Shown here: positions 7,727 through 15,416 of the stretch, in pieces
How the letters are laid out: each line of letters starts with the position of its first letter
How positions within the stretch are numbered: the first letter of the stretch is position 1
Assembly: GCA_002440825.1 (NCBI GenBank)
Contig: DJVH01000116.1
Location: 1-22,636 of the forward strand
Origin: Bacteriovoracaceae bacterium UBA6261
GTDB taxonomy: Bacteria > Bdellovibrionota > Bacteriovoracia > Bacteriovoracales > Bacteriovoracaceae
Length of the DNA: 22,636 nt
Reading direction: 5' to 3'
Notes under the pieces: generated by a model
The model's database searches: none
Seen by the model: the letters and a program-made list of their open reading frames with translations, nothing else
What the model was told of the DNA's origin: nothing
Program-made: the position numbers and the translations under genes

Positions 7727-7797
7727 GGACAGTAAGTCCGTTGAATCTAGAAGAGAAGATTCAAGACCAAGGAGGGATGCAGGAATCTACAGGGAGG
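7727..7797 (+). promoter_or_regulatory. Flagellin mRNA leader: two inverted repeats and strong ribosome site
   Basis: A small hairpin GGAC-AGTAA-GTCC (7727-7739) is followed by a perfect 8-bp inverted repeat, TTGAATCT (7741-7748) with AGATTCAA (7757-7764). A strong Shine-Dalgarno AGGGAGG (7791-7797) stands 4 nt ahead of the flagellin ATG. Together with the sigma-28-like site this accounts for the gene-free stretch 7505-7801; I see no other gene there. Confidence 0.5.
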
Positions 7798-7801
7798 ATT
7801 T

Positions 7802-8635
7802 ATGGGTTTACGTATCAACACGAACGTTACTTCACTTGCTGCTCAACGCACACTTGGAGCTAACAACACTGAACAGGCATCGACTCTAGGGAAGCTGTCT
7901 TCTGGTTCAAGAATCGTAAAAGCGGCAGACGATGCTGCCGGTCTAGCGATCTCAGAAAAATTAAAAGCACAAATCAGAGGTGTCAATCAAGCGGAAAGAA
8001 ACGCGAATGATGGTATCTCGATGATTCAAACTGCAGAAGGCGGGTTGAATGAAACATCAAACATTCTCGTTCGTCTTCGCGAACTTGCTGTTCAATCATC
8101 TTCTGATACAGTAGGTGACGCTGAAAGAAAGTTTACAGATCTTGAATACCAAAACCTAAAACAAGAGATGGAAAGAATTTCTCAAGTGACTGAGTTCAAC
8201 GGTAAAAAACTATTGAATGGTTCAGGCGATAAGTTCGATTTCCAGATCGGTATCAACAATGATGATTTCCAGGACAGAATCAAGTACGATGCAGCTAAAC
8301 AAAATGCTGGTCTTGCTGCTCTTGGAATTGATGAACTTTCTGTTTCAACAAAAGAAGGTTCACAATCTTCACTAGCTAAAATCGATCAGGCGATTCAAAA
8401 CGTTTCAGGTCAGAGAGCAGAACTTGGTGCGGTTCAAAACCGTCTGACTTCTACAATCAATAACCTTCAAACTTCAAGTGAGAACTTGTCTGCTGCGAAC
8501 TCTCGTATCAGAGATACTGACTTCGCTGCTGAATCAGCTAAGAACACTAAGATGAACATTCTTACTTCAGCTGGTACTTCGGTATTGTCTCAAGCAAACT
8601 CACAAGGCCAGGCAGCTCTAAAACTTTTAGGCTGA
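7802..8635 (+). CDS. fliC: Flagellin
   Basis: A 277-residue flagellin that forms the flagellar filament after export through the flagellar type III apparatus. The N-terminal D0/D1 region begins MGLRINTNVTSLAAQR and contains LSSGSRIVKAADDAAGLAIS and the TAEGGLNE segment. The C-terminal D1/D0 region has LSAANSRIRDTDFAAESA and ends SQGQAALKLLG, all classic. The central variable region is very short (about residues 140-180), so this is a compact flagellin nearly without D2/D3. Codon choice differs from neighbours (more consistently A/T-ending), as expected of a highly expressed gene. It is monocistronic, with a strong ribosome site, a sigma-28-like promoter and its own terminator. Other flagellin copies are not visible here. 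Confidence 0.97.
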   Translation: MGLRINTNVTSLAAQRTLGANNTEQASTLGKLSSGSRIVKAADDAAGLAISEKLKAQIRGVNQAERNANDGISMIQTAEGGLNETSNILVRLRELAVQSSSDTVGDAERKFTDLEYQNLKQEMERISQVTEFNGKKLLNGSGDKFDFQIGINNDDFQDRIKYDAAKQNAGLAALGIDELSVSTKEGSQSSLAKIDQAIQNVSGQRAELGAVQNRLTSTINNLQTSSENLSAANSRIRDTDFAAESAKNTKMNILTSAGTSVLSQANSQGQAALKLLG

Positions 8636-8665
8636 TTCTTAGCTTGTTTAAATTTTTTTCTACAG

Positions 8666-8697
8666 AGGGCTGTCCAGTATGGACGGCCCTTTTTTTA
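8666..8697. terminator. Strong terminator between flagellin and GST genes
   Basis: AGGGCTGTCCA (8666-8676) pairs with TGGACGGCCCT (8680-8690), 11 bp with one G-T pair and a GTA loop, followed by seven T. The stop codon of the convergent GST gene (8695-8697) lies in the T run. It is a good terminator for flagellin; in the minus direction the U tract is weak. Confidence 0.92.
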
Positions 8698-9321
8698 TTC
8701 GCCGAAAACTTTTGCTCTTTTTGCAGCTTCTCTTTTTGTGAGGCGATCAATATAGGCTTCAATCGCCGGGTGACCTTTGGCCACAAATTCATAACCTGGA
8801 GCTTCATGATTGCCGATAATCGCGGCCATCATAATATCGCAGACAGAGAAGCCCGTTGGAAGAATGTATTCTTGATTGCTTAAAAGAGGCAATAATTCTT
8901 TTTTCCAGATGCTGGCCTGGTGAGCGGCATACTCACGGGTTTGAAATTTTTCGAGATCGGTTTTCATGTGGGTGAACAAGCGGGCAATCACTGCTTCATA
9001 CGTCCCGACAGAGGATACCATCCATTTTAAGTACTGTGCGCGGTGTGGAGAATCAAGAACTGGTGAAAATTTTCCGTATGCATACTTGTCTGCAAGGTAC
9101 AGACAAATCGCCCCTGATTCGTAAAGCGTGGTCGTTCCATCAACAATAGCAGGAACTCTGTTCATCGGATTAATCAGTTTATAATCAGAATCCGAAATTT
9201 TGTAATCCGGAGTTGTTGAAAGAAAAATATTTTCATAGGGAAGACCAATTTCTTCCATCAGCCATCTTACTCTGTCCGAACGATCCTGATAGGCCATTGA
9301 ATATAATTTAATTTTAGTCAT
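8695..9321 (-). CDS. Glutathione S-transferase family protein
   Basis: A 208-residue protein, the usual GST length. The N-terminal thioredoxin-like domain has the cis-proline in RVPAI (P57) and the Glu-Ser glutathione-binding pair in LYESGAICLYLADKY (E68, S69). The C-terminal helical domain has the N-capping motif-like segment FSVCDIMMAA (about 157-166). The candidate catalytic residue in the first loop is Ser8 or Tyr11 (LYSMAYQDRS). It is the last gene of the phenylacetate-type operon, 12 nt after the aldehyde dehydrogenase. A role in conjugating or isomerising a reactive CoA-pathway intermediate is possible, but this is inferred from position only. Confidence 0.88.
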   Translation of the reverse strand: MTKIKLYSMAYQDRSDRVRWLMEEIGLPYENIFLSTTPDYKISDSDYKLINPMNRVPAIVDGTTTLYESGAICLYLADKYAYGKFSPVLDSPHRAQYLKWMVSSVGTYEAVIARLFTHMKTDLEKFQTREYAAHQASIWKKELLPLLSNQEYILPTGFSVCDIMMAAIIGNHEAPGYEFVAKGHPAIEAYIDRLTKREAAKRAKVFGE

Positions 9322-9333
9322 CGAAAAACTTCC

Positions 9334-10821
9334 TTAAAAAATAGCGTCCAGCCAAACTTTCTTTTCACGTTCATCGCAGTCTGATTCCCAGATGTGACGG
9401 ACTTCAAGATAGCTCATGATTCCTTCTGAACCCATTTCTCTGCCCAGACCTGATTCTTTGAACCCTCCAAACGGCATTCCTGGATTGAGAAGATGGTATT
9501 CGTTGATCCAAACTGTACCCGCTTCAAGTTGAGAAGCAATTTTGTGAGCGCGGGAGTGATCTTTTGACCAGACAGCACCGGCAAGACCATATTTGGAATT
9601 ATTGGCCAGCGCGACTGCTTCTTCTTCTGTTTTAAATTTTGTAACTCCGACTACTGGCCCAAAAATTTCTTCGTGGAAGATGGTGTGTTTCGGAGTGATT
9701 TCAAAAGCTGTCGGTTCAATGAAGTAGCCTTTGGCAAATTCACCTGCTGTTATTCGCGAGCCACCAGAAAGAAGTTTTCCCTCTTCAGATTTTGTTTTTT
9801 CAATAAAGCCCATGATGGTCTTTAATTGTTTCTCGCTGACAACAGGACCGTAGCCGGCATTCGGATCAGTTGTCGGTGCAACTTTGACATCTTTAATACG
9901 AGCGAGAAACTTATCCATGAACTCCTGATAAATTCCTTCCTGAACTAGAAGTCTTGTTCCAGAGTCACACGCTTGCCCCGAATGGTAGAGGAATGCGTAG
10001 AGGGCCCCATCAACGGCAATGGATAAATCTGCATCATCGAGAACGATGTTGGCCGATTTTCCACCAAGTTCCATTGTGGCCGTGGTGATGTTGGGTGCTA
10101 CCGTTTTTAAAATTTCTTTTCCAACCGGAGTCGATCCGGTGAAGGCTACTTTTCTGATTTCCGGGTGAGCAAGAAGAGCGCGGCCGACATCAGCCCCACC
10201 GGTAATAATATTGACGACTCCAGCAGGAACTCCGGCATCGCGGATGATTTCGGCAAGGATCGCGGCTGAGGCCGGGGTTTCTTCAGCAGTCTTTAATACT
10301 GTCGTACAGCCGGTTGCCAGAACGGGACCAATTTTCCATCCGGCCATGACCAGAGGAAAGTTCCAGGGAATGATCTGAGCGCACACGCCTACCGGAGTAT
10401 ACTCTCGAGAGTTGATTGAAAAGCCGGCGCGTGAAGCAGCTTCGTCTTTCACCGATAATTTTAAATCGCGGGCGACTTTACTCATGACTTTGAAAAAAGC
10501 TGATGTGTTGTGAACGTCTGCCTTCGCTTTTCTTAGAGTAGATCCAGAATCACGCACTTCCACATCGACGATTTCTTTAGCGCGTTCTTTGATTTTTTCT
10601 GAAATTTTCAAAAGCAAATCAGCACGGTTTTCCTGAGACATATTTTTCCAGGCCGGATTAGCAAAAGCTTCGCGGGCAGCGGTTACCGCTTCGTCGATAT
10701 CGCGGTTCGAAGGCACATGGTATTTTGCCACTTCCTGACCATTTGATGGATCAAAAGAAGTGCGGATGATTTTGTCGCTGGAGTCTTTAAATTGTCCGTT
10801 GATAAAGAGTTTAATTTCCAT
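9334..10821 (-). CDS. NAD(P)-dependent aldehyde dehydrogenase
   Basis: A 495-residue ALDH superfamily enzyme of standard length that oxidises an aldehyde to a carboxylate. The visible active site is complete: IPWNFP (N154), MELGGKSAN (general base E251) and GQACDSG (nucleophile C285). GSTPVGKEI (229-237) belongs to the nucleotide-binding fold, and the C-terminal EIFGPVVGV and PFGGFKESGLGREMG motifs are intact. A ribosome site AAGGA precedes the ATG. It is 9 nt after the cupin gene and 12 nt before the GST. In phenylacetate degradation the aldehyde step is done by the ALDH half of the fusion protein PaaZ; this enzyme has no MaoC hydratase domain, so it is either a partial substitute or acts on another substrate. 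Confidence 0.93.
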   Translation of the reverse strand: MEIKLFINGQFKDSSDKIIRTSFDPSNGQEVAKYHVPSNRDIDEAVTAAREAFANPAWKNMSQENRADLLLKISEKIKERAKEIVDVEVRDSGSTLRKAKADVHNTSAFFKVMSKVARDLKLSVKDEAASRAGFSINSREYTPVGVCAQIIPWNFPLVMAGWKIGPVLATGCTTVLKTAEETPASAAILAEIIRDAGVPAGVVNIITGGADVGRALLAHPEIRKVAFTGSTPVGKEILKTVAPNITTATMELGGKSANIVLDDADLSIAVDGALYAFLYHSGQACDSGTRLLVQEGIYQEFMDKFLARIKDVKVAPTTDPNAGYGPVVSEKQLKTIMGFIEKTKSEEGKLLSGGSRITAGEFAKGYFIEPTAFEITPKHTIFHEEIFGPVVGVTKFKTEEEAVALANNSKYGLAGAVWSKDHSRAHKIASQLEAGTVWINEYHLLNPGMPFGGFKESGLGREMGSEGIMSYLEVRHIWESDCDEREKKVWLDAIF

Positions 10822-10830
10822 TTGCTATCC

Positions 10831-11388
10831 TTATTTTATGTTGAGTGTTTCTACTAATTTTGCTCGTAGTTCATCGGGTAAACCATCGTGATCACCCATA
10901 GTATGCAACGGATGATTGTCCCAGAAGCGGTTTTGCGTTTTTAATTCTTCATTTCTTTCTTTATTCATTGGATAGAAAATCAGATTTTCTTTTTTACTTT
11001 TTTCACCACCGACGAGAAGCAGGCAGTTGCTATTGCTGTTGTTGATGAATGTATGAGCGATGCCCGTTCCAGAAGGAAAGGCTACGAAATCTCCTGATTC
11101 CAGCTGGTGAAGATTTCCATCAATCCACACATGAGGTCTGCCTTCGATCACGTAGGCGAATTCTTCTTCTTCGCTTTCAGCGTGCGGCCATGACGTTCTT
11201 CTTCCCGGTGGAATCGTTTCGATGTGAATGCCGATTTTTTTCAACCCGCATATTTTCCCTACAGGAGCACCAATGGAGAGAAGTTCGTCGCTGCCTTCGT
11301 AGCTGGCATTATCCGGCTCCATGGCCTCTTTATAGTTGACGATGAATGCTGGTCGCTTGATGGAATCAGTATGCAAAATTTTCGACAT
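10831..11388 (-). CDS. Cupin-domain protein
   Basis: A 185-residue single-cupin protein. Cupin motif 1 appears as PPGRRTSWPHAESEEEEF with candidate metal ligands H69 and a Glu at 73-76, ending in the conserved YVIEGRPHVWIDG. Motif 2 appears as LESGDFVAFPSGTGIAHTFIN with H112. The protein therefore probably binds a divalent metal. Cupins of this shape include dioxygenases, isomerases and sugar-binding proteins, and the substrate cannot be read. It lies 11 nt after the metzincin-like gene and 9 nt before the aldehyde dehydrogenase, so it belongs to the same transcript. Confidence 0.85.
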   Translation of the reverse strand: MSKILHTDSIKRPAFIVNYKEAMEPDNASYEGSDELLSIGAPVGKICGLKKIGIHIETIPPGRRTSWPHAESEEEEFAYVIEGRPHVWIDGNLHQLESGDFVAFPSGTGIAHTFINNSNSNCLLLVGGEKSKKENLIFYPMNKERNEELKTQNRFWDNHPLHTMGDHDGLPDELRAKLVETLNIK

Positions 11389-11399
11389 AGTTGACCTCG

Positions 11400-12653
11400 T
11401 TATTTATAAGCGTTTTTTAAACCTGTAATATGCAATGGCTGAAATTTACCGTGGCGGGAACACATTAGATTATCAATATCCACTTCGTAATAGATCATCG
11501 CCTTTTCATTCACGTCATAGAATTCCAGATAGCAATCGACAAGACCGAGGACATGTCCGTATTCATGGCGAATCGTCCAGCGTTGATCGTAATTCTCAAT
11601 CGAATAATCGCCATCCATTGTAATTGTATCGCCGGCAATTTCATTGACGTGGGCAGTGACTCCGGATTTAAATTCAATATGAGGGATGGCCTTTTTAGAG
11701 GACTCAGTGAAATCAAGTTTCAGTTGAAAGTCATCTCCCTTCCATTCTTCTTCAATATTTTCCGCCAGCCATTTCTGAACATCAGCTCTTCCAGGTGAAA
11801 GAAAAGGGGAATGCAGAACAGTTTTAGTTTCATTCCAGAAAATTTCAGGTCGGGTTGCAGGAATTCTGAAAAAGCTTTTGTATTGAATTTCGCCGTATTT
11901 GTTAAAACGATTGTAGAAATCCCAAAGAGTATTTCGTGAAATATATTTTCTTAATTCATCTTTGCAGTCGTCGTCATCGAAATCGCCATTGTGGCAAAGG
12001 CTGAAAAGCCAATTGCTAAAATTGGTTTTTTCTTCCGGTGAAAGAGAGGAGTAGTTGTTCAGTTTTGTTTGCAGATCAGGTGTTTCTTTCAAAAAATAAT
12101 AACCCCTGATGTCCCAGAGCGAACGATTGATATACCAGGAAAGTGAATCTTTAGCGCCAATCCATCTGATAGTGTGTTGATAAAGAACATCCAGTGAACG
12201 GATGGCCTTGATAAAATCTTCGTCAGAGACCGGAGGATTGGCCGGCAATTCCGAAGAATCTGTGACAACTGAAGCGATGCTTGCTGGAATCTCTTTTAAA
12301 ATTTTATTGTAGCGTTCAATGAGTATATTCGTGCTGGTTTTATTCGGTTCAGTAATGGGCATTCCCTTAGAGTTGCCTTTTTTACTCAAGTCCAGACGTG
12401 TTTCAGGCGTTCGCGATGAGTTCACGACAGAGAACCACGTGATGGCCCTTTTGCCCGTTTTTAAAATTGTCTGGAGACCGTCCAGTTCACGGGCCTCTTC
12501 TATTGAGAGATCTTTATCCTCAAGTTGCTTTTGCAACGTTCGCTCTGCTCTATAGATTTCAATCTTATTGAATCGAACGCCATCGGGGCCGGGATTGGCG
12601 GCCGCGAAAGCATGGTCAAGAATGAAAAGGAGAAGAGCGACAAAAATCTTCAT
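11400..12653 (-). CDS. Secreted metzincin-like zinc metallopeptidase
   Basis: A 417-residue protein. The start at 12653 shares one base with the thiolase stop (TAATG), and it opens with a signal peptide (MKIFVALLLFILDHAFAAA), so this start is preferred to a longer one. The zinc site is HEYGHVLGLVD (H363, E364, H367, G370, D373), the HExxHxxGxxD form of the metzincin motif, followed by a Met-turn-like NLMCS (M397). The catalytic domain is at the C-terminal end; residues 30-300 form a helical region I do not recognise, with a Cys pair at 220 and 230. It should act outside the inner membrane. Its place inside a catabolic operon, coupled to the thiolase, is unexpected. The family is inferred from motif spacing. 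Confidence 0.82.
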   Translation of the reverse strand: MKIFVALLLFILDHAFAAANPGPDGVRFNKIEIYRAERTLQKQLEDKDLSIEEARELDGLQTILKTGKRAITWFSVVNSSRTPETRLDLSKKGNSKGMPITEPNKTSTNILIERYNKILKEIPASIASVVTDSSELPANPPVSDEDFIKAIRSLDVLYQHTIRWIGAKDSLSWYINRSLWDIRGYYFLKETPDLQTKLNNYSSLSPEEKTNFSNWLFSLCHNGDFDDDDCKDELRKYISRNTLWDFYNRFNKYGEIQYKSFFRIPATRPEIFWNETKTVLHSPFLSPGRADVQKWLAENIEEEWKGDDFQLKLDFTESSKKAIPHIEFKSGVTAHVNEIAGDTITMDGDYSIENYDQRWTIRHEYGHVLGLVDCYLEFYDVNEKAMIYYEVDIDNLMCSRHGKFQPLHITGLKNAYK

Positions 12654-13855
12654 TACTGGCAGTTCCTGAAGGAGACAGCAATTCCCTGACCGACGCCGAT
12701 ACACATTGTTGCAAGGCCCTCTTTGATCGATTTATTTTTTTTCATTTGATGAGCAAGAGTTGTGACAATTCTTGTTCCAGACGATCCCAAAGCGTGTCCG
12801 ATAGCAATGGCACCGCCGTTGATATTGACTTTTGCAGGATCGAGTTCAAGGCCTTTAATACAGCCAAGTGATTGAGCGGCAAAGGCTTCATTCAATTCAA
12901 TGGAATCGAAATCAGATGCTTTCTTATTGTATCTCTTCAGAAGAACTTTGACGGCTTCTACTGGTCCAAGGCCCATTGTATTTGGATGGAGACCGCGAAC
13001 GGCAGCACCAGTGACTTCCATAATCGGAGTCAGATTGTGAGCTTTTAAAAACTCTTCACTGACCATTAAAATGGCGGAAGCTCCATCGTTCATCGGGCTT
13101 GAATTTCCGGCAGTGACTGTGCCTTCTTTGCGGAAAACCGGTTTAAGTTTTGCGAGTGCCTCAAGCGTTGTATCAGCGCGGACGCATTCATCTTTATCGA
13201 AAATGTAATTGTCTTTTTTAAGCTCGACTGTCACAGGAAGAATTTCATTGTGAAAATCACCACGAGCATAAGCGGCCACTGCTTTCATATGAGAGTTGTA
13301 AGCGAACTGATCTTGTTCTTCACGAGAAATTTTATAAAGCGCCGCCACTTCTTCCGCTGTTTCTCCCATGCCGAGAAGAGGAAACATTTTTTCCATTTTT
13401 GGGTTTTGAAATCTCCAGCCAAAAGTCGTGTCGAACATTTTTTGTTCGCGATCATAGGGCGATTGTGCTTTCGAAAGAACCAAGGGACCTCTCGTCATGG
13501 ACTCAGCTCCTCCTATGACAAGGCAATCAGCAATGCCGGCCTGAATGCGGGCGTGTCCATCAATAACAGCGTCGAGTGAAGAGCCACAAAGGCGATTAAT
13601 GGTTGTTCCCGGAATATCCATTGGAAAGCCGGCCAGAATAGTGGCCATGCGGGCGACGTTTCGGTTGTCTTCACCGGCCTGATTGGCGCAACCGACGACA
13701 ACATCGTCGACTAAAAGCGGATCAAATGAAAGGTGTTCTTTAACATTTTTTAAAACAGAAGCAAGAAGATCATCCACTCTTACCGGTGCTAATTTTCCGC
13801 CCAGTTTTCCGATAGCCGTTCTTTTTGCATAAACAATATAAGTTCTTTTCGTCAT
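12653..13855 (-). CDS. paaJ: 3-oxoadipyl-CoA-type thiolase (PaaJ/PcaF-like)
   Basis: A 400-residue thiolase, standard length, cleaving a 3-oxoacyl-CoA with CoA. The catalytic residues are all seen: nucleophile C90 in NRLCGSSLDA, H354 in AIGHALGSSGTR and C385 in CIGVGQG. The segment GCANQAGEDNRNVARMA and the loop NPKMEKMFPLLGMGETAEEVA are typical of the 3-oxoadipyl-CoA/3-oxo-5,6-dehydrosuberyl-CoA thiolases PaaJ and PcaF rather than plain acetoacetyl-CoA thiolases. In the phenylacetate route this enzyme acts twice. It follows the second half of PaaH by 17 nt and overlaps the next gene by one base. The family is sure; the exact substrate is inferred from neighbours. Confidence 0.88.
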   Translation of the reverse strand: MTKRTYIVYAKRTAIGKLGGKLAPVRVDDLLASVLKNVKEHLSFDPLLVDDVVVGCANQAGEDNRNVARMATILAGFPMDIPGTTINRLCGSSLDAVIDGHARIQAGIADCLVIGGAESMTRGPLVLSKAQSPYDREQKMFDTTFGWRFQNPKMEKMFPLLGMGETAEEVAALYKISREEQDQFAYNSHMKAVAAYARGDFHNEILPVTVELKKDNYIFDKDECVRADTTLEALAKLKPVFRKEGTVTAGNSSPMNDGASAILMVSEEFLKAHNLTPIMEVTGAAVRGLHPNTMGLGPVEAVKVLLKRYNKKASDFDSIELNEAFAAQSLGCIKGLELDPAKVNINGGAIAIGHALGSSGTRIVTTLAHQMKKNKSIKEGLATMCIGVGQGIAVSFRNCQ

Positions 13856-13872
13856 AATTTTTCTACTTTGAG

Positions 13873-14538
13873 TTAAAGGTTTTTAAAAGCGTGAAGTTTT
13901 AATTCCGTCGAAAGACGGTAACGTTCATCGCGAGTGACAGTATTAAGTTCTTCGAGAAGCTGCGCTATATAGTGCAGACCGATTTTGTCTCCCCATTCAA
14001 CTGGTCCCAAAGGATAGTTGACACCATTTTTCATGGCGAGATCAATGGCCTCTGCCGTGGCGAGTTTTTCACCAAGGGCAAAATAGGCTTCATTGACGAT
14101 CATGGCGATTGTTCGGGGATAATGAAAAGAAAGCGAGAGATTCTTATGTTCAACAGCTTTCATCTGCAAAACCTGGGCGAAGTCATCAATGGCCTTTTTT
14201 AAATCGGCGTCGTGTGGTTCGCGCAGTGTATATTCAAAAGCTTTATTAGGAGCATAGAAAAGGGTAGAGATTGCGCCACCGACTTGCGGAGCATATTTTA
14301 AAATCCACTCCCCCCATGACAACGTCAGGTCAGTGATCATTTTTGCCTTTGTCGTCTTAGAAAGTTCTTTCAAGAAAAGAAATTTCTTTTGCGTGCGAAG
14401 AGGAGAAAGATCAATGACCAGATCGCAGGGCTCATACGTATTGAGCGCTTCATCGATTGTCCGAACGCGGTAGTGCTTGATGAGTTCCATGTAAAGCGGG
14501 TGGTCCGGATGGGCCACAACCATTGCATTAGAGTTCAT
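13873..14538 (-). CDS. C-terminal half of PaaH as a separate protein (3HCDH_RFF plus 3HCDH C-domain)
   Basis: A 221-residue protein corresponding to the second half of the roughly 475-residue single-chain PaaH of Escherichia coli. Residues 1-95 look like the reduced Rossmann-type domain, and 135-221 match the second 3HCDH C-terminal domain (TIAMIVNEAYFALGEK, GVNYPLGPVEWGDKIG, ERYRLSTELKLHAF). It has no NAD-binding GxGxxG and no catalytic His-Glu pair, so it cannot be a dehydrogenase alone; it probably pairs with the preceding gene's product. The ATG at 14538 lies inside the end of that gene, in another frame, with an 11-nt overlap, and was chosen because it brings the start to this junction. 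This looks like a gene split rather than a duplicate. Confidence 0.8.
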   Translation of the reverse strand: MNSNAMVVAHPDHPLYMELIKHYRVRTIDEALNTYEPCDLVIDLSPLRTQKKFLFLKELSKTTKAKMITDLTLSWGEWILKYAPQVGGAISTLFYAPNKAFEYTLREPHDADLKKAIDDFAQVLQMKAVEHKNLSLSFHYPRTIAMIVNEAYFALGEKLATAEAIDLAMKNGVNYPLGPVEWGDKIGLHYIAQLLEELNTVTRDERYRLSTELKLHAFKNL

Positions 14539-15394
14539 AGTTGTAAAACCCCTTGCCTGATTTTTTTCCCAATCGTCCTGCTGCCACCATATCTCTTTGC
14601 AGACGGTGTGGTTTAAAACGTGCTTCCTGGAAAAAAGCATTGTAGACCGATTCTGTCACTGAGTAATTGATGTCGATGCCGATCATATCCATGAGTTCAA
14701 ATGGACCCATTTTAAAACCACCGACTTCTTTCATGACCGTATCCACTTCACGGCATTTCTGTTCATCGTAGGATTCAACAGCGCGAAGAGCTTCACCGTA
14801 AAAATTGCGGGCGACTCTATTGACGATAAATCCCGGTGAATCAGAACATTCGCAGGCAATTTTCTTTTTCTCGTTAAACCAGTTGATGAGAAAAGCTGAA
14901 AGACTTTTGTCTGTTTCCATTCCGTTGATAACTTCAACCAGTTTCATGATTGTGGCCGGATTGAAAAAATGCAGCCCTAGAAAATTTTTCTTTCTTTCTG
15001 ATGACAATCCCTGGGCCATTAAAGTGATAGGGAAGGACGATGTATTTGAAGCAATGACAGTGGCCGCTGACATCTTTGAATCAAGATCGGCAAAAAGTTT
15101 TTTCTTTGCTGAAAGGTCTTCAATAATAGCTTCGACAACAAGGTCTGCAGTAGAATCAATTTCTTCAAATGTTTTCACAGAAAGATTTTTTTTGAAAGTT
15201 TCAACATCTGCCTTCAGCAGCTTTCCTGAACTTTCCAGTTTGTCGAAACTCTGGTGAATTTTTTCCAGACTTTTTTTGGCGAAGTCGTGGCTTTGATCGA
15301 CCATTTCAGTGACGACATTTTGTTGAGCAAACCATTGGGCAATTCCTTGCCCCATGGTTCCTGCTCCGATAATAATAACTTTTTCAATTTTCAT
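14528..15394 (-). CDS. paaH: 3-hydroxyacyl-CoA dehydrogenase, N-terminal half of PaaH
   Basis: A 288-residue NAD-dependent 3-hydroxyacyl-CoA dehydrogenase. The Rossmann motif GAGTMGQG is at 10-17, the SNTSS loop at 116-120, and the catalytic pair is H142 in HFFNP with E154; N193 in VNR completes the usual site. The end (MDMIGIDINYSV, GRLGKKSGKGFYNY) matches the middle of full-length PaaH, where the second half would continue. The start at 15394 is chosen because the first beta strand begins there; a longer frame to 15457 would add only a basic tail overlapping paaA. It oxidises a 3-hydroxyadipyl-CoA-type intermediate in the phenylacetate route. The dehydrogenase identity is firm; the pathway is inferred from paaF, paaG and paaJ beside it. 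Confidence 0.9.
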   Translation of the reverse strand: MKIEKVIIIGAGTMGQGIAQWFAQQNVVTEMVDQSHDFAKKSLEKIHQSFDKLESSGKLLKADVETFKKNLSVKTFEEIDSTADLVVEAIIEDLSAKKKLFADLDSKMSAATVIASNTSSFPITLMAQGLSSERKKNFLGLHFFNPATIMKLVEVINGMETDKSLSAFLINWFNEKKKIACECSDSPGFIVNRVARNFYGEALRAVESYDEQKCREVDTVMKEVGGFKMGPFELMDMIGIDINYSVTESVYNAFFQEARFKPHRLQRDMVAAGRLGKKSGKGFYNYEL

Positions 15395-15416
15395 ATTAGA
15401 GTTTTTTAGCTTCGCT

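Noticed and set aside
12654..12704. Longer start for the metzincin-like protein at 12704
   Set aside because: It would place an Arg/Cys-rich tail ahead of a good signal peptide and overlap the thiolase end; TAATG coupling at 12653 is a better start.
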